NCBI GenBank assembly: GCA_020284085.1
Contig: JACEVL010000690.1
Location: forward strand, 1 to 64,000
Source of the DNA: Aporrectodea caliginosa
Taxonomy: Eukaryota > Annelida > Clitellata > Crassiclitellata > Lumbricidae
DNA length: 64,000 bases
Direction of reading: 5' to 3'
Both the position numbers and the translations under genes were made by a program. This document shows positions 12,203 to 23,100 of this stretch, piece after piece; the stretch's first letter is position 1, and each line of letters starts with the position of its first letter. A model generated the notes under the pieces. The model searched no databases, was not told where the DNA came from, and saw nothing but the letters and a program-made list of their open reading frames with translations.

Positions 12203-12733
12203 CAGTGTGATTTTCGTTAACGATAACGATAACGAAAATGTTCGTTAACGAAAATAAAATGATTTCGTTAACGATAACTATAACTATAACTAAAAAATAT
12301 CATTAACTATAACTATAACTATAACGAAAATAACACTAACGAAAATTCATCTTTATTTTCGTTAATACAAAAAATAAAAATAGGAAGTGCAATATGGACG
12401 ATACGACATAAATGAGAACGAAAAATGCGAAATTTTTATTGTGAAATTTGTCAGTTACTTTGGAAACTCGTGTATTGATGAAGCTGAATGTATCCATGCT
12501 TCAAAGGTTTTCATAGCTCTGAGTAAATTGTGAAACAGCGTATTAATCTTATAGACTTAATTATTGTAACTAAGTAGTAACTAAAATTAACTAAAATAAA
12601 AATCCATTAACTATAACTATAACTATAACTAAAAAATAATACTAACTATAACTATAACTATAACTAAAATAAAAAATCATTAACTATAACTATAACTATA
12701 ACTAAAATAAAACCTGTAAGGAAAATCACACTG
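12203..12733. mobile_element. Nested hAT-type MITE (CAGTGTGATTTTCGTTA ends)
   Basis: 531-bp element with ends CAGTGTGATTTTCGTTA and, at the right, GGAAAATCACACTG. The flanks are identical 8-mers GTGAGCAT (12195-12202 and 12734-12741). The interior consists of degenerate AACGATAACGA and TAACTATAACTA arrays. It sits inside 11879-12849 and is therefore younger than that element. Confidence 0.88.
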
Positions 12734-12801
12734 GTGAGCATCGACGTCGATGATTACGAAAAAGTTGCGTCCCGACTTCCTAGTTCGAAAAGGTGGCAAC
12801 C

Positions 12802-12836
12802 ATAGACATCATATATACTAAATGTATGATGTCTAT
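12802..12836. repeat. 35-bp palindromic insert between GGTGGCAACC copies
   Basis: ATAGACATCATA and TATGATGTCTAT form a near-perfect hairpin. The 35 bp are bracketed by two direct copies of GGTGGCAACC (12792-12801 and 12837-12846), as if a tiny palindrome had inserted with target duplication. Confidence 0.6.
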
Positions 12837-12857
12837 GGTGGCAACCCTATCTGCAAC

Positions 12858-13565
12858 AGTACTGTGAATTAAAGTCGATACTTACTTCTTTATTGGAGCA
12901 CGGCGCTATACGAAATAATGGATACGTCGATGGAATTTTACCCGCGTAAAAGTAAAAGGTGCAATAAGAGGTCGTTGGGTGCAAAGACCCAACTCATAGC
13001 AGATGTGCTTCTATTCATTGCAAAAGTCTTCATAAAAGGGCTTTTAAGAATTAATATTTATAGTTCAAATTAGTTGAGTATGTTTAAGTAATGAATTCTT
13101 CGTCGCACGAGTGACCACCGGTCTCTGCACGCAACCACGCAACACTGTTAGCAGCAATGCTCTTACAATAATATTCATTTTATGTAATTTTTCATATTTA
13201 CCCAATTAAAATTCAGATTTTACTGGAAAAACCTAAATGGACACGTTTGTAGGATAGTGTCTAATAATAGTCTTACCGTTTTTTATGAATTTTTGATGTG
13301 CGAGTTGAAATGGGGCCATTGAAAAGTAGGGCCTAACGTTTATATAGCGCTATTTTAAAATAGCTGGGAATGTAATATATGCCTGATTGATGGACCGACA
13401 TCGTCAACGTTCACATACCTTGTAAGTGCTGCTGCGGGCCTGTGCGAACAAATTGTGGCAAAAATAAAGATTGTAAATAGCCGTGAATATTTGGGGTGGA
13501 ATAAACTGCAAAGGATATATTTGCTTTTGTGTTGCAAAGCGTAATTATGTGATTTGGTAATGACA
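12858..13565. other. Intergenic DNA, nothing recognised
   Basis: Mixed spacer with TTTATATAGCGCTATTTTAAA near 13339. No gene recognised. Confidence 0.4.
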
Positions 13566-13573
13566 CGTTTGGC

Positions 13574-13780
13574 GGCAAGCTTATAGTATCGGGGGCTGAA
13601 GGATATAGTGCGAAAGTTTACTGGTGTCGTCAGTGTCGGTTAGGGTCATAATTAGGCGTCGTGAGGATCGTTAGGGTTAGGGTTAGTGTCGTCATTAGAA
13701 AACCTGGTACCGTCCGGCGTTCGCGCAGCATGCCCAAAGGTTCTGTATAATCCTACAGCGCACGATACTATAAGTTTGCC
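13574..13780. mobile_element. 207-bp hAT-type MITE carrying telomere-like TTAGGG
   Basis: Ends are GGCAAGCTTATAGTATCG and CGATACTATAAGTTTGCC. The flanks are identical 8-mers CGTTTGGC (13566-13573 and 13781-13788). Inside is GTTAGGGTTAGGGTTAG (about 13672-13688). A related copy in opposite orientation is at 35412-35643. Confidence 0.82.
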
Positions 13781-13910
13781 CGTTTGGCTATATGGTGATG
13801 TGAAAGTGCTGTATTTGGAAGGTGATACAACTATAAATGACTAGTTACATTTTGCATACATTTGCGCTATGTTAACCAGAGTGCTGTTTGGCAGCTGGTT
13901 ATATTAAAGA

Positions 13911-13937
13911 ATATACTTACTTACTTACTTACTTAAA
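13911..13937 (+). repeat. ACTT-tailed retroelement 3' scrap
   Basis: AAAGAATATACTTACTTAC is followed by further ACTT units. The same junction recurs at 45109-45137 (+) and, inverted, at 20404-20440. It looks like the 3' end of a short interspersed or non-LTR element with a tetranucleotide tail. Confidence 0.5.
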
Positions 13938-14039
13938 CAGTACATAATTAATATTGTTTTTCTGGCAGGTTGAGAGATTGAAAGGTTGACATCCACAGAT
14001 TTTACTGTTGAGACATTGAGAAGAAACGAATTCAGCAAA

Positions 14040-14107
14040 ATGACTGTAACTTATACGGCACTGGTTGCAACTTCCAGCTTTTCCTGTTTTCTGAAACTTC
14101 TGGCCAT
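14040..14107 (+). CDS. BEST: Bestrophin exon 1 (residues 1-22 and part of M23)
   Basis: Encodes [20 protein letters not shown] and LA. The start is fixed by the conserved MTxTYT beginning of bestrophins. The donor is gtaaga at 14108, and the split codon AT|G rejoins in exon 2. Confidence 0.9.
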
Positions 14108-17100
14108 GTAAGACTAGGACATTAAAATATGTCGAAATTCCTTAAGTCAGTGGTTTTCCACCGGGGTTCTGAATAACCCTTATGTTTCACGGGCGTTGGC
14201 CAAGGTTCCGCTGCATTTCAATATAAAATACAGAAATAAAAACAGCAGCCGAATTCACAAAAAGATCAGCAGTGAGGAGAATTCTTCACTTCTTTTAGTC
14301 TTTCTTGCTAGGCACGATTCTATGTTAAAATAGGCCTAATCAACATTATTACATGGTTATCCCAACATTACAATTTTATTTATTTCTTGAAAAATTGGAC
14401 CGATGCTTTACAAGTGTAAGGCTCCGTGACTACAAAAGGTTGAAAACCACTGCTTTAAGGGATATCTTTAATATAACCTTTGTTAATACTGGTTTATATC
14501 CATCAAGAAACATTTGCAGTTTTTGTTAATATGCATCTGTTAAGATCTGTTAACAGCCACCATTCAACATCTTTGTGCAACTTTAAACGGAGCTATGGAA
14601 TAGTGATGTACATATGTACACTGTGAGCCATAAAAAACCGGGCCACTTTATGTTTAGCTATATCGCGGTCGGTATTTTAAATTTTTTTATAGTTTTTGTG
14701 TCGTTTGAAAGAAAAATTAAATCTCTACGATTTACTTATTTACTTGCGCGGATGACGTCATATCCGTTTCGCAGCATAATGTAAATAAAGTTGATGGTTG
14801 AAAATTTGAGTTAAAATTTTAAAATGTTGAGTTTTGAGGATAAAATTTTAATTAAAAATCTGCGGGAATGCAAAAATTATTCTTCTAGACGATTAATTAA
14901 GGAGTTTCCGAACAAGAATTGGAAAAGAAAAACATTAGATGACTTTCTGCGAAAGTTGAGAACTGCCGGTTCAGTTGAACGCGCTGCGGGAAGTGGTCGG
15001 CCAAAATCGTCGCGAACTGAAGATAATATCGCCGCCGTCAATGAATTGGTTCAGAGCCAGGAAGACAAGCTTAAAACACATCTTTCAACCAGACAAATCG
15101 CGAGAGAGCTGAATCTTACACAAACGACGGTCAGACGCATTATTCATAACGATTTGGAACTGAAATGCTTAAAAAGACGACGGGCTCAGGAACTGACCAC
15201 CGCTAATCGTCAATCTCGTTTGGTACGAGCTAGACAATTGCTGCAGCGTTTCTCAGTATCGGATGTCGGTTTCATTTTCTTCACTGATGAAAAGTTATTT
15301 ACAGTTGCTGCGCCGTCAAACACTCAAAACGATCGTCTTTATGTGCCTCGTTCAGTGTCAAAGAAACAGATTTCATCAGACCGTCTGTTGCGTACCAGGA
15401 CAACATTCAGCAAGTCGCTCATGGTTTCCGTGGGAATTTCGAAACTCGGTCGCACAGAGCTTATATTCGTTGACCCGGGAGCCAAAATCAATGGCCAATA
15501 TTATCGAGACGTGATGCTAGCACAACATTTGTTGCCACAAATGCGCCACATTGCTGGCGACATGTTCATTTTCCAACAAGATTCAGCTCCGGCGCATCGG
15601 GCTCGTGAAACAATTGAGTATCTGTCTCGCAATGCACCATACTTCATAGGGCCAGAGATGTGGCCACCCAATTCGCCTGACCTAAATCCACTCGATTATT
15701 CCATCTGGTCCATTATGGAACAGCGCGTGTACCAACAGCGCATTCAGAACACTGATGAACTTCGGCAGTGTCTCGTATCCGTCTGGAACGATCTGGAACA
15801 ACATCTTATTGACACTGCAATTGATCAGTGGCGACGTCGCTTGGCAAAATGTGTACGTGAAAAAGGAAGTCATTTTGAACACAAACTTTAAACAAATAAA
15901 GGCACTGAAGAATTGTTTGCATTTAAGTAGTAAAAATGCAGCATTTATCGATTCTCACGTGTTTTTTAGTGTCTTCAGTTTCGCAAGACAAGTTTAGCAT
16001 ACATGTAGGACTAAATCGATAATGTTTATTTCTGCTCTTTAGATTATTGATTCCTGTTTAAAATAATGCAAAAAGTGTAAAAATCGATAAAGAAATGACA
16101 GAGATATAGCTAAACATAAAGTGGCCCGGTTTTTATGGCTCACAGTGTATAAATTTAATGTTAACTGAACTTTTGGAGCAATATAGGCTGTTTATCATTC
16201 ATGTTCAATCATACATCGGTAAGATAAGACGATGTACGTATGTATACTTGTATGTATGTCGGTAGATATTAAGAATATGCCTTTAAGTGTCCTCAAAAGC
16301 ACTCCACCTCCTAGTCAGCAATGCTCAGGTAGCTGAAAAATCACCGCTGATGGGCAACAGATGTATAAAACCAAACTTCTAAGGTCAGATAAGATAAGGT
16401 AAAGTGTTCCTGCATTTATCACACATGTCTACAGAATAAAAATTTCTTGTAGTATCTAGATATCAGTAGGAATTAGTATGCTGTCGTACTGGTGGGCTGA
16501 AAGATCTCGTGGTCTTATCGGTAAGGCAGCTGCTCAACTAACTTTGAATGGGTCCTAAGAATGTACAATAAATTTTGTGTGGCACATTGGACGACTGATT
16601 TTCATCCAATGTCATAGTGACGGGATTCAGCTCAGAATTGACACATGTACCCAGGCCACATTTGCCGAACTTACGTCTCTACTCATGGAACAGTTTTCCA
16701 GTGTGTATTTACTGTTCAGTTTGATTCTGATTTAATAGCATACATTTTCAAACTACCTTAAAACGCATATGTTTAGATCAGTCAAATATTATATAACATA
16801 ACGAGGGTTTCAAGTGGTTCAGAAGTCTGTGTTAAAACCACAGAAAAGTAACCTGGAATGCGCGATAGCCCAATTTTCCTAGCCTCCTCTGAAAAGCTGT
16901 GATAGGGTCCACTGAGACATAATACCATAGGCCTACCATTCCAGAAGTCTACAGCTCTTGCACTGAAGAATTTATGCACTAATGTTCCTTTTGCCTCTTA
17001 AATAATTTATGGCTATACAGGTATTTATTATAGTTAGATAGCAATTTGTGCAGTGGCACTATATTGCCCCAACGTGTACATTCATGCACATGCTGTGATT

Positions 17101-20100
17101 TCTTTTTCTGTCCACAGGTGGCGTGGCAGTATCTACAAATTGCTATGGAAAGACTTCGCTGTGTTTGCCGCCATCTATTATCTTCTGTCGTTCATCTATC
17201 GATTCGTTCTCGATCACGACCAACAAAGGTTAATCAGTCCGTGGAGGATTTTTCATGGTTTTTCTTTTCCGTAGCTTTGATTTGAGATTTGTCTGGCTAT
17301 AATCTAATCTAATTAAGAAGTTTGCCTTAATGATGGGAATTTATGTTGTATATTGTACTTATTAATAATATGTGTAAAGTCAGTAATCTGAATCTGAGGT
17401 GTGAGACAAATGTTTGTGAACAATTTGCCCAGGGTCATAAAAGCCCACGCATCAGTCTCAAACCCACAACTGTTGCATTACACCCAGGCATGCTACCAAA
17501 TAGACTACTACTGTGTTGCACAGTAGATAACTGTGCTGCATTACAGATTATTTCTTTTTTTCAGAAAATTGTTTATTTGAGTACGTAGTGATTCCTTAAG
17601 ATCAAAAATTAGTCAGCGCAAACAGTGGATCTGGTTGTTGCCCAGTGGAGTCTTAACAGTTCGCTTCTGAATGCAATGTTATATCTTAATTCTTTATAGA
17701 ATAACTTTTATTACACTATTGTCAATATTTAGTTTATTCCTAAGGTAGAATTGATAAATCAGGTTTCAAGAAAATTTGATAAAAGAATTACTGTATTTCT
17801 GGATTCTGGGATGTCATATTTATATGGTAAAATTTCCGGTAAAAAAACTCATCATAATTCCTGTTCATTCCCAATTGTTCTTTAGTATTTTCATTTGACT
17901 GGTTTTACTAAATTCCTCTCCAGGAGGTTTGTAAACAATAATTCTTTCAGGGCTAAATAATTTACAAAAAATGTGCACTGTACTGACTATAGGCTGAATA
18001 TTTTTGGTAAAGTCCTTTTCCCCCATGATAATCAAAACTGCTTGTTTCTAATCAAGTAAAACATACATCTAGTGAATGTTTGATAATGTATACACACCAG
18101 ATGTCTATAGACATAATAATTTGAACCATATTATATCAGTTCAAGGCAGTCAGTCCAGTCACAAGCATTGATAAGTCACACTGTCTTCAACATGTGTTGC
18201 ACTATTGACACTGTTTTTCCGCATGACGGTGCATATATTGAGTGCTTGTATTTCATATAATTATATCTGGCTGGAAAATTATGTTCGTTAAGCCTGCATG
18301 GTAATCGAGAGTCATGTTACCCTTTTACATCCTGCCATACTAGTGTCACCATATAAGCAGGATAGTATCAGAATGCACGAAACCTGGATTAACTCTGCTT
18401 TAGTTCAGGTCATATGGTTTCAATTTGCAGTAGGTCAAACCCATGTCATCAGTGTTCGCTGTCGATTCCTGACATCTTGCATATATAAAACCAAACTATG
18501 TTCTCTTGAAAACTTCTGTTGACATTTCATCATCATCATCTTCAGTTCCTGACGCCTGCCATTTTGCGGCGATGGGTAAGAATAGATGACCTCTGTTGTC
18601 TTCGGTCATTTGTCAAGTCCATTGCACTCCTTAGTGTCAGTCCAAGTGATGTTATGTCTTCATTTATATTGTCTATCCAGCGTAGTCTTTTTCCTTCGAA
18701 TCTTGCATGTAGTGCATTGTGTGGTATTCGGTCAACTGGCATTCTCTCTGCATGTCCAAACTATCGGAGTCTTCGTTGAACGACTTTGTCTAGCAGAGTT
18801 GTTTTGATCCCTAATGCTTGTCTAATGTCAGCATTCCTTATTTTCTGCAGTCTTGAAATCTCTGCGATCTTCCATAGCCAACTCATTTATGCTGAAAGAA
18901 TTGTTATTCTGTGTCGACTTTTGTTAAGTCAATTGCTTACCAAGATTTTTTATTCTATTTGGGTATTTTCTTGATTCCTTTTCAGGATTTTTGAGCTCAT
19001 AGCGACTTACTGCGAGGCGAACAACAGTCTTATTCCAGTCGCATTCGTCCTTGGCTTCTTCATAAATATTGTAGTATCAAGATGGTGGAATCAGCTGCTG
19101 AAGATTCCTTGGCCAGACCGGATGGCCATGTTTATCACGGCCAGCATTGAGGGACTCGACGAGCGAGGCCGGTTGATGAGGCGGACGATAATGCGCTATC
19201 TTTGTTTGTCGTATGTGATCACGATGTCGTCGATCAGTCCAGTTGTACGGAAACGGTTTCCTACGTTCCAGCACATGGTTGATTCAGGTACTAAGCTCTG
19301 TAATGAGGATTTGTTCTTGTATTTCTGATATTAGAATTATAACTAATGCGTTTGTCAAGGATTAGGGTTATGTTTATTTTTTTAAGGGATGATTGTTGCT
19401 ATTGTTTTGATAAGGGTTACTATCTCTGTGATGAAGCTTCTACTTACTGTTTAGCAATTATTACCATTCTTTGTGATTAGAATTACTACTGCCACAATAT
19501 TTGGTATAAAGAATGTTATTGCACTTTGTGACAAGGGTTATTATGTTTTATGCGTGTGATAAGAGTTCACTAATCGACCAGTTCTACTGATTTGTAGAAG
19601 ATTGTTGCTAGTTTTTTTTAATAAGGGTTTTTTACTAACAGTTCCAAAAGCATTTTCACCAACCCATGTGATGAGGATTCTTATGATTTTGATTACAATT
19701 AGTACAAATATTTCTCAAAATAAGCATGGATGCAGTAATCAAAAGTCTGCTGATGTCTTCACGTCACCAAAAGCCGTTTGATATCTATATAATAGTGATG
19801 AGAGTTTTAACGGTTTTAGGAAACACTTCAAAATCTGTTATTTTACCCTTGGCATCATAACTGGCAGGCTGTACTACTTGTCAAGCTACACGAATTGTTA
19901 TTCCGATTAAAATTATGATAGTCTAGTGCACAGTGTGCTGGATTGTGAACTCACAGATTGTGAGTTCAAATCCTTGCCGACAGGCAGATATTGCACAATT
20001 TCTGTTCCACTGTCACCCCTTTGTAAATTCAGCTATATAATGAGTACATAAACTGTACAGTGTACACTGATCGTACTACTGCATAAAAATAGTCACCAAC

Positions 20101-23100
20101 ACTTCATGCCTGTTGGTGACTGTCATGGTTGTCTCAAGCCACTGCTTTTCCTATGCTGTTTGTAGGGTTCTTGCTGGAAAATGAGTTGCCGGTTATCGAA
20201 GGAATAAACACTCCGCACAACAAGTATTTTGTTCCACTTGCCTGGGCAATGACTCTAGTCAAGAGAGCGCGATCAGAAAAAAGAATCAAGGATGACTTCG
20301 CTGTCAAGACTCTCAATGACGTAGGTGACCACTGTAATACTGAAAACTGAACATTCCAATAAATTTACCCAGTGCCTTGCCAAGACTCAACTCTGCTTAT
20401 CTTAGGTAAGTAAGTTAGTAAGTATATTCTTTATTAAACCGGTTGCAGAAGAGCTGCACTCCAGTGTACAGAAAGAGTAAAGGTAAAACAAATACAAAAT
20501 CAATGGGAGTACCGCATTCTTCTTATAAATGTATGCCGCATATTAATGTCAATAAGAGTTGAGACCCTGCTTTGTCTTAACTTGCCTCTGTATCCCTCAG
20601 TCTGTGCTCGTATTAAATTCTCTAACCAATCCATGTTCCACGCTGCACCTTACCTCTCATTTGATCTCTCATCTGAATTCTACAAATTATAAGTTGCTCC
20701 GTGCATCATCTTTCACGAGCCCATCTGTCGATAACTACTCAAGCTTTCCATTAAAACTAGTACCGCCATTTCAAGAATCTGTCCCAATTCGTCCAATCTG
20801 CAACCTTCCAGTGTCTGTTAACCCATTATAACACCCCATAACTGCACCTACATTGGAATAAAAGTGTGTGTAAGTCTAAATAAATTGAGGAGTTATGTAA
20901 TGAATTAATAAATTAATTAAAACAATTATTTTTTAGGAGATCAATGAATATCGTGGTTGTTTGGGGACGCTATTTCTGTACGATTGGATTACGATTCCCT
21001 TGGTCTACACGCAAGTCAGTAAGAGATTGTTTTCAAATTTCAACTGTTGTTTGTTGTTTGTGGTTTATAGTTTATTTATTCTTGCTTCGTTTTTCACTTT
21101 AGGCGCATAGGAACCCAGTGCCATAGAAGATATTAGATTAGAATACTCTAGACTGGCTGAGGTTAGATGGCTTAGATTAGCATGGATTACACTTCATAAG
21201 ATTACATTTAATTAGCTTAGTTTGGAGTAGATTAAGATTATATATGAGTAGATTTTACTGAATTAGATTAGTGCATATAAAATCAGCTTGATGTAAATAT
21301 CTGATTAATAATAATAAAATATGGTATGTTGAGATTATTTTTAGATTAAAATTATTATGTAGTAGATTCATTATATTTGCTTAGATAAGTATTTTATTTT
21401 ATTTTTATATAAGTTATTTTCAAGAAGTTTGCCATCGTAATGAGTTGTGTTTTGTTGTAGGTTGTGACCCTGGCTTGTTACATGTTCTTTTTTTCGTGTC
21501 TGATGGGTCGGCAGTTTCTCAAGACTGAGGAGGCGGACATGTACTTCCCAATCTTCACTTTCCTTCAGTACTTCTTCTACATGGGTTGGCTCAAGGTTCT
21601 TGTCATGGCACTATAGAAGCTTTTAGATTAGATGTATTGAATTCAGCATGATAGATTGGATTAAAAGACAATGAATTAGATTAGAGTGGATTTGAGTTGA
21701 ATTTATTACACTGACATTTGGTAGATTAGGTGGATTATATTAGAATGGATTTTTATTGAACAGATATTGTACTGAATTATAAGAAAAAGAGCAGTACCTT
21801 TAGCTAGCCCTGATAGCATGGGTGTGAAGTGTTTGTGACTTCATTTTCTTAGCCTTGGTGTATGAGGGCGGGTGGCCAGTCCTCTCCCTTGCCATCTCAT
21901 ATTCCTACTATATAATGTGCAGTCAGTGTACTCATTATAGCCGAGTTGGCTAGGAGAGCAGGTGGAACAGAAATTTCAAACCAGCTTCTGCCCCGGCAAG
22001 GATTCAAACCCAACCTCTCGATTGACTGTCCATCACACTAACCACTACACTATCAAGCACCCGGTTGTCCACCAAAGTTGTAATGTCGGTCATGGAGTTG
22101 TAATGTATTAATATTTGATTAATTGGATTTGATTGGATTAGAGTTGAGAATGTACAGCTATGATTGGCATTACTGTACGCAGGCGTAACAGATGCACTTG
22201 GCTTTCTGCTACAGGTGGCTGAGAGCTTAATTAATCCGTTCGGAGAAGACGATGAGGATTTTGACGTGAACAGCCTCATTGACAGAAACCTACAGGTGGT
22301 GTTATTGTTTTATGCATGATACATCGTAGCATGTATCAACATAATTAGATTAAATGAATTAGAATAGAGTAGATGTGTTGAATCGTTTTCAAAACGTGGG
22401 TAGTATTCCACAGTGCACGTAAGTGTGTGTGTGTTTGTGTGTGTGTGCGTGTGTCTTGAAATTTGGAAATTTTTAAACCTGTGGAGAAATATGTTAAGTG
22501 ACTGTGCCTCAGCTGAGATATCTTTTGGATATTCAGATCATGTGTAAATCAGTTGATCAATCATCGATCATTCAGCCAATGTTCTTACTCAGGAAGAGAT
22601 GGGCATGATTAGTTAAATTGCTAATCGATTAGAATTAACAAATCTTGTAGCTAATCCATCAGAATTAGCTATTTGCTTATTCGATTAGAATCTAATCGAT
22701 TAGTTACCCATCTCTGTACCCATGTAGCAGTATTTAAGTCAAATTAGAAATGCAATCAAAATGCATGTGAGATTATGGCTTCATTACTCTACATTACCAT
22801 TCTTATTGCCACAAAACCCCTTGGACAAGCAATTTCTGCAGAACCTTCCCAAGAGATTTGCAATGCCAGCATGTATCAAGTGAACAACTGAACCTACAAA
22901 ACATTATTTACCTTAACCTGTGTTCCTTAAACTTGCAGTACGTTCCCTCCAAATTCTTGTTTCCTTTTTGCCTTATCTTGCCTTTCTTTAATCTACCCTG
23001 CTTTGCCTGTCTTTATCTTACCCTACTTGTCTTCATTAACTTTTGTTCAATGTCTTGTTTATCTTGTTATATCTCACATGGATGTTATATCTCACCTTGA

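Larger units (their letters stand above)
11879..12849. mobile_element. hAT-like element (TAGGTTGCCACC ends) interrupted by a younger element
   Basis: It begins TAGGTTGCCACCCGTCCCG and ends GGTGGCAACCCTA. The flanks TCTGCAAG (11871-11878) and TCTGCAAC (12850-12857) match at 7 of 8 bases. The outer sequence is rich in TCCCGACTT / AAGTCGGGAC words. A second element (12203-12733) is inserted inside it, and a 35-bp palindrome interrupts its right end. Confidence 0.7.
14108..17117 (+). other. Bestrophin intron 1
   Basis: 3010-bp intron hosting the complete mariner-superfamily transposon 14619-16147 and a minus-strand LINE scrap near 16782-16979. The transposon is CpG-rich, whereas the surrounding intron is CpG-poor. 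Confidence 0.85.

Noticed and set aside
13672..13690. True telomere or chromosome-fusion scar
   Set aside because: The TTAGGG tract is only about three units and sits inside a 207-bp element with a perfect 8-bp duplication. A second copy has the same layout.
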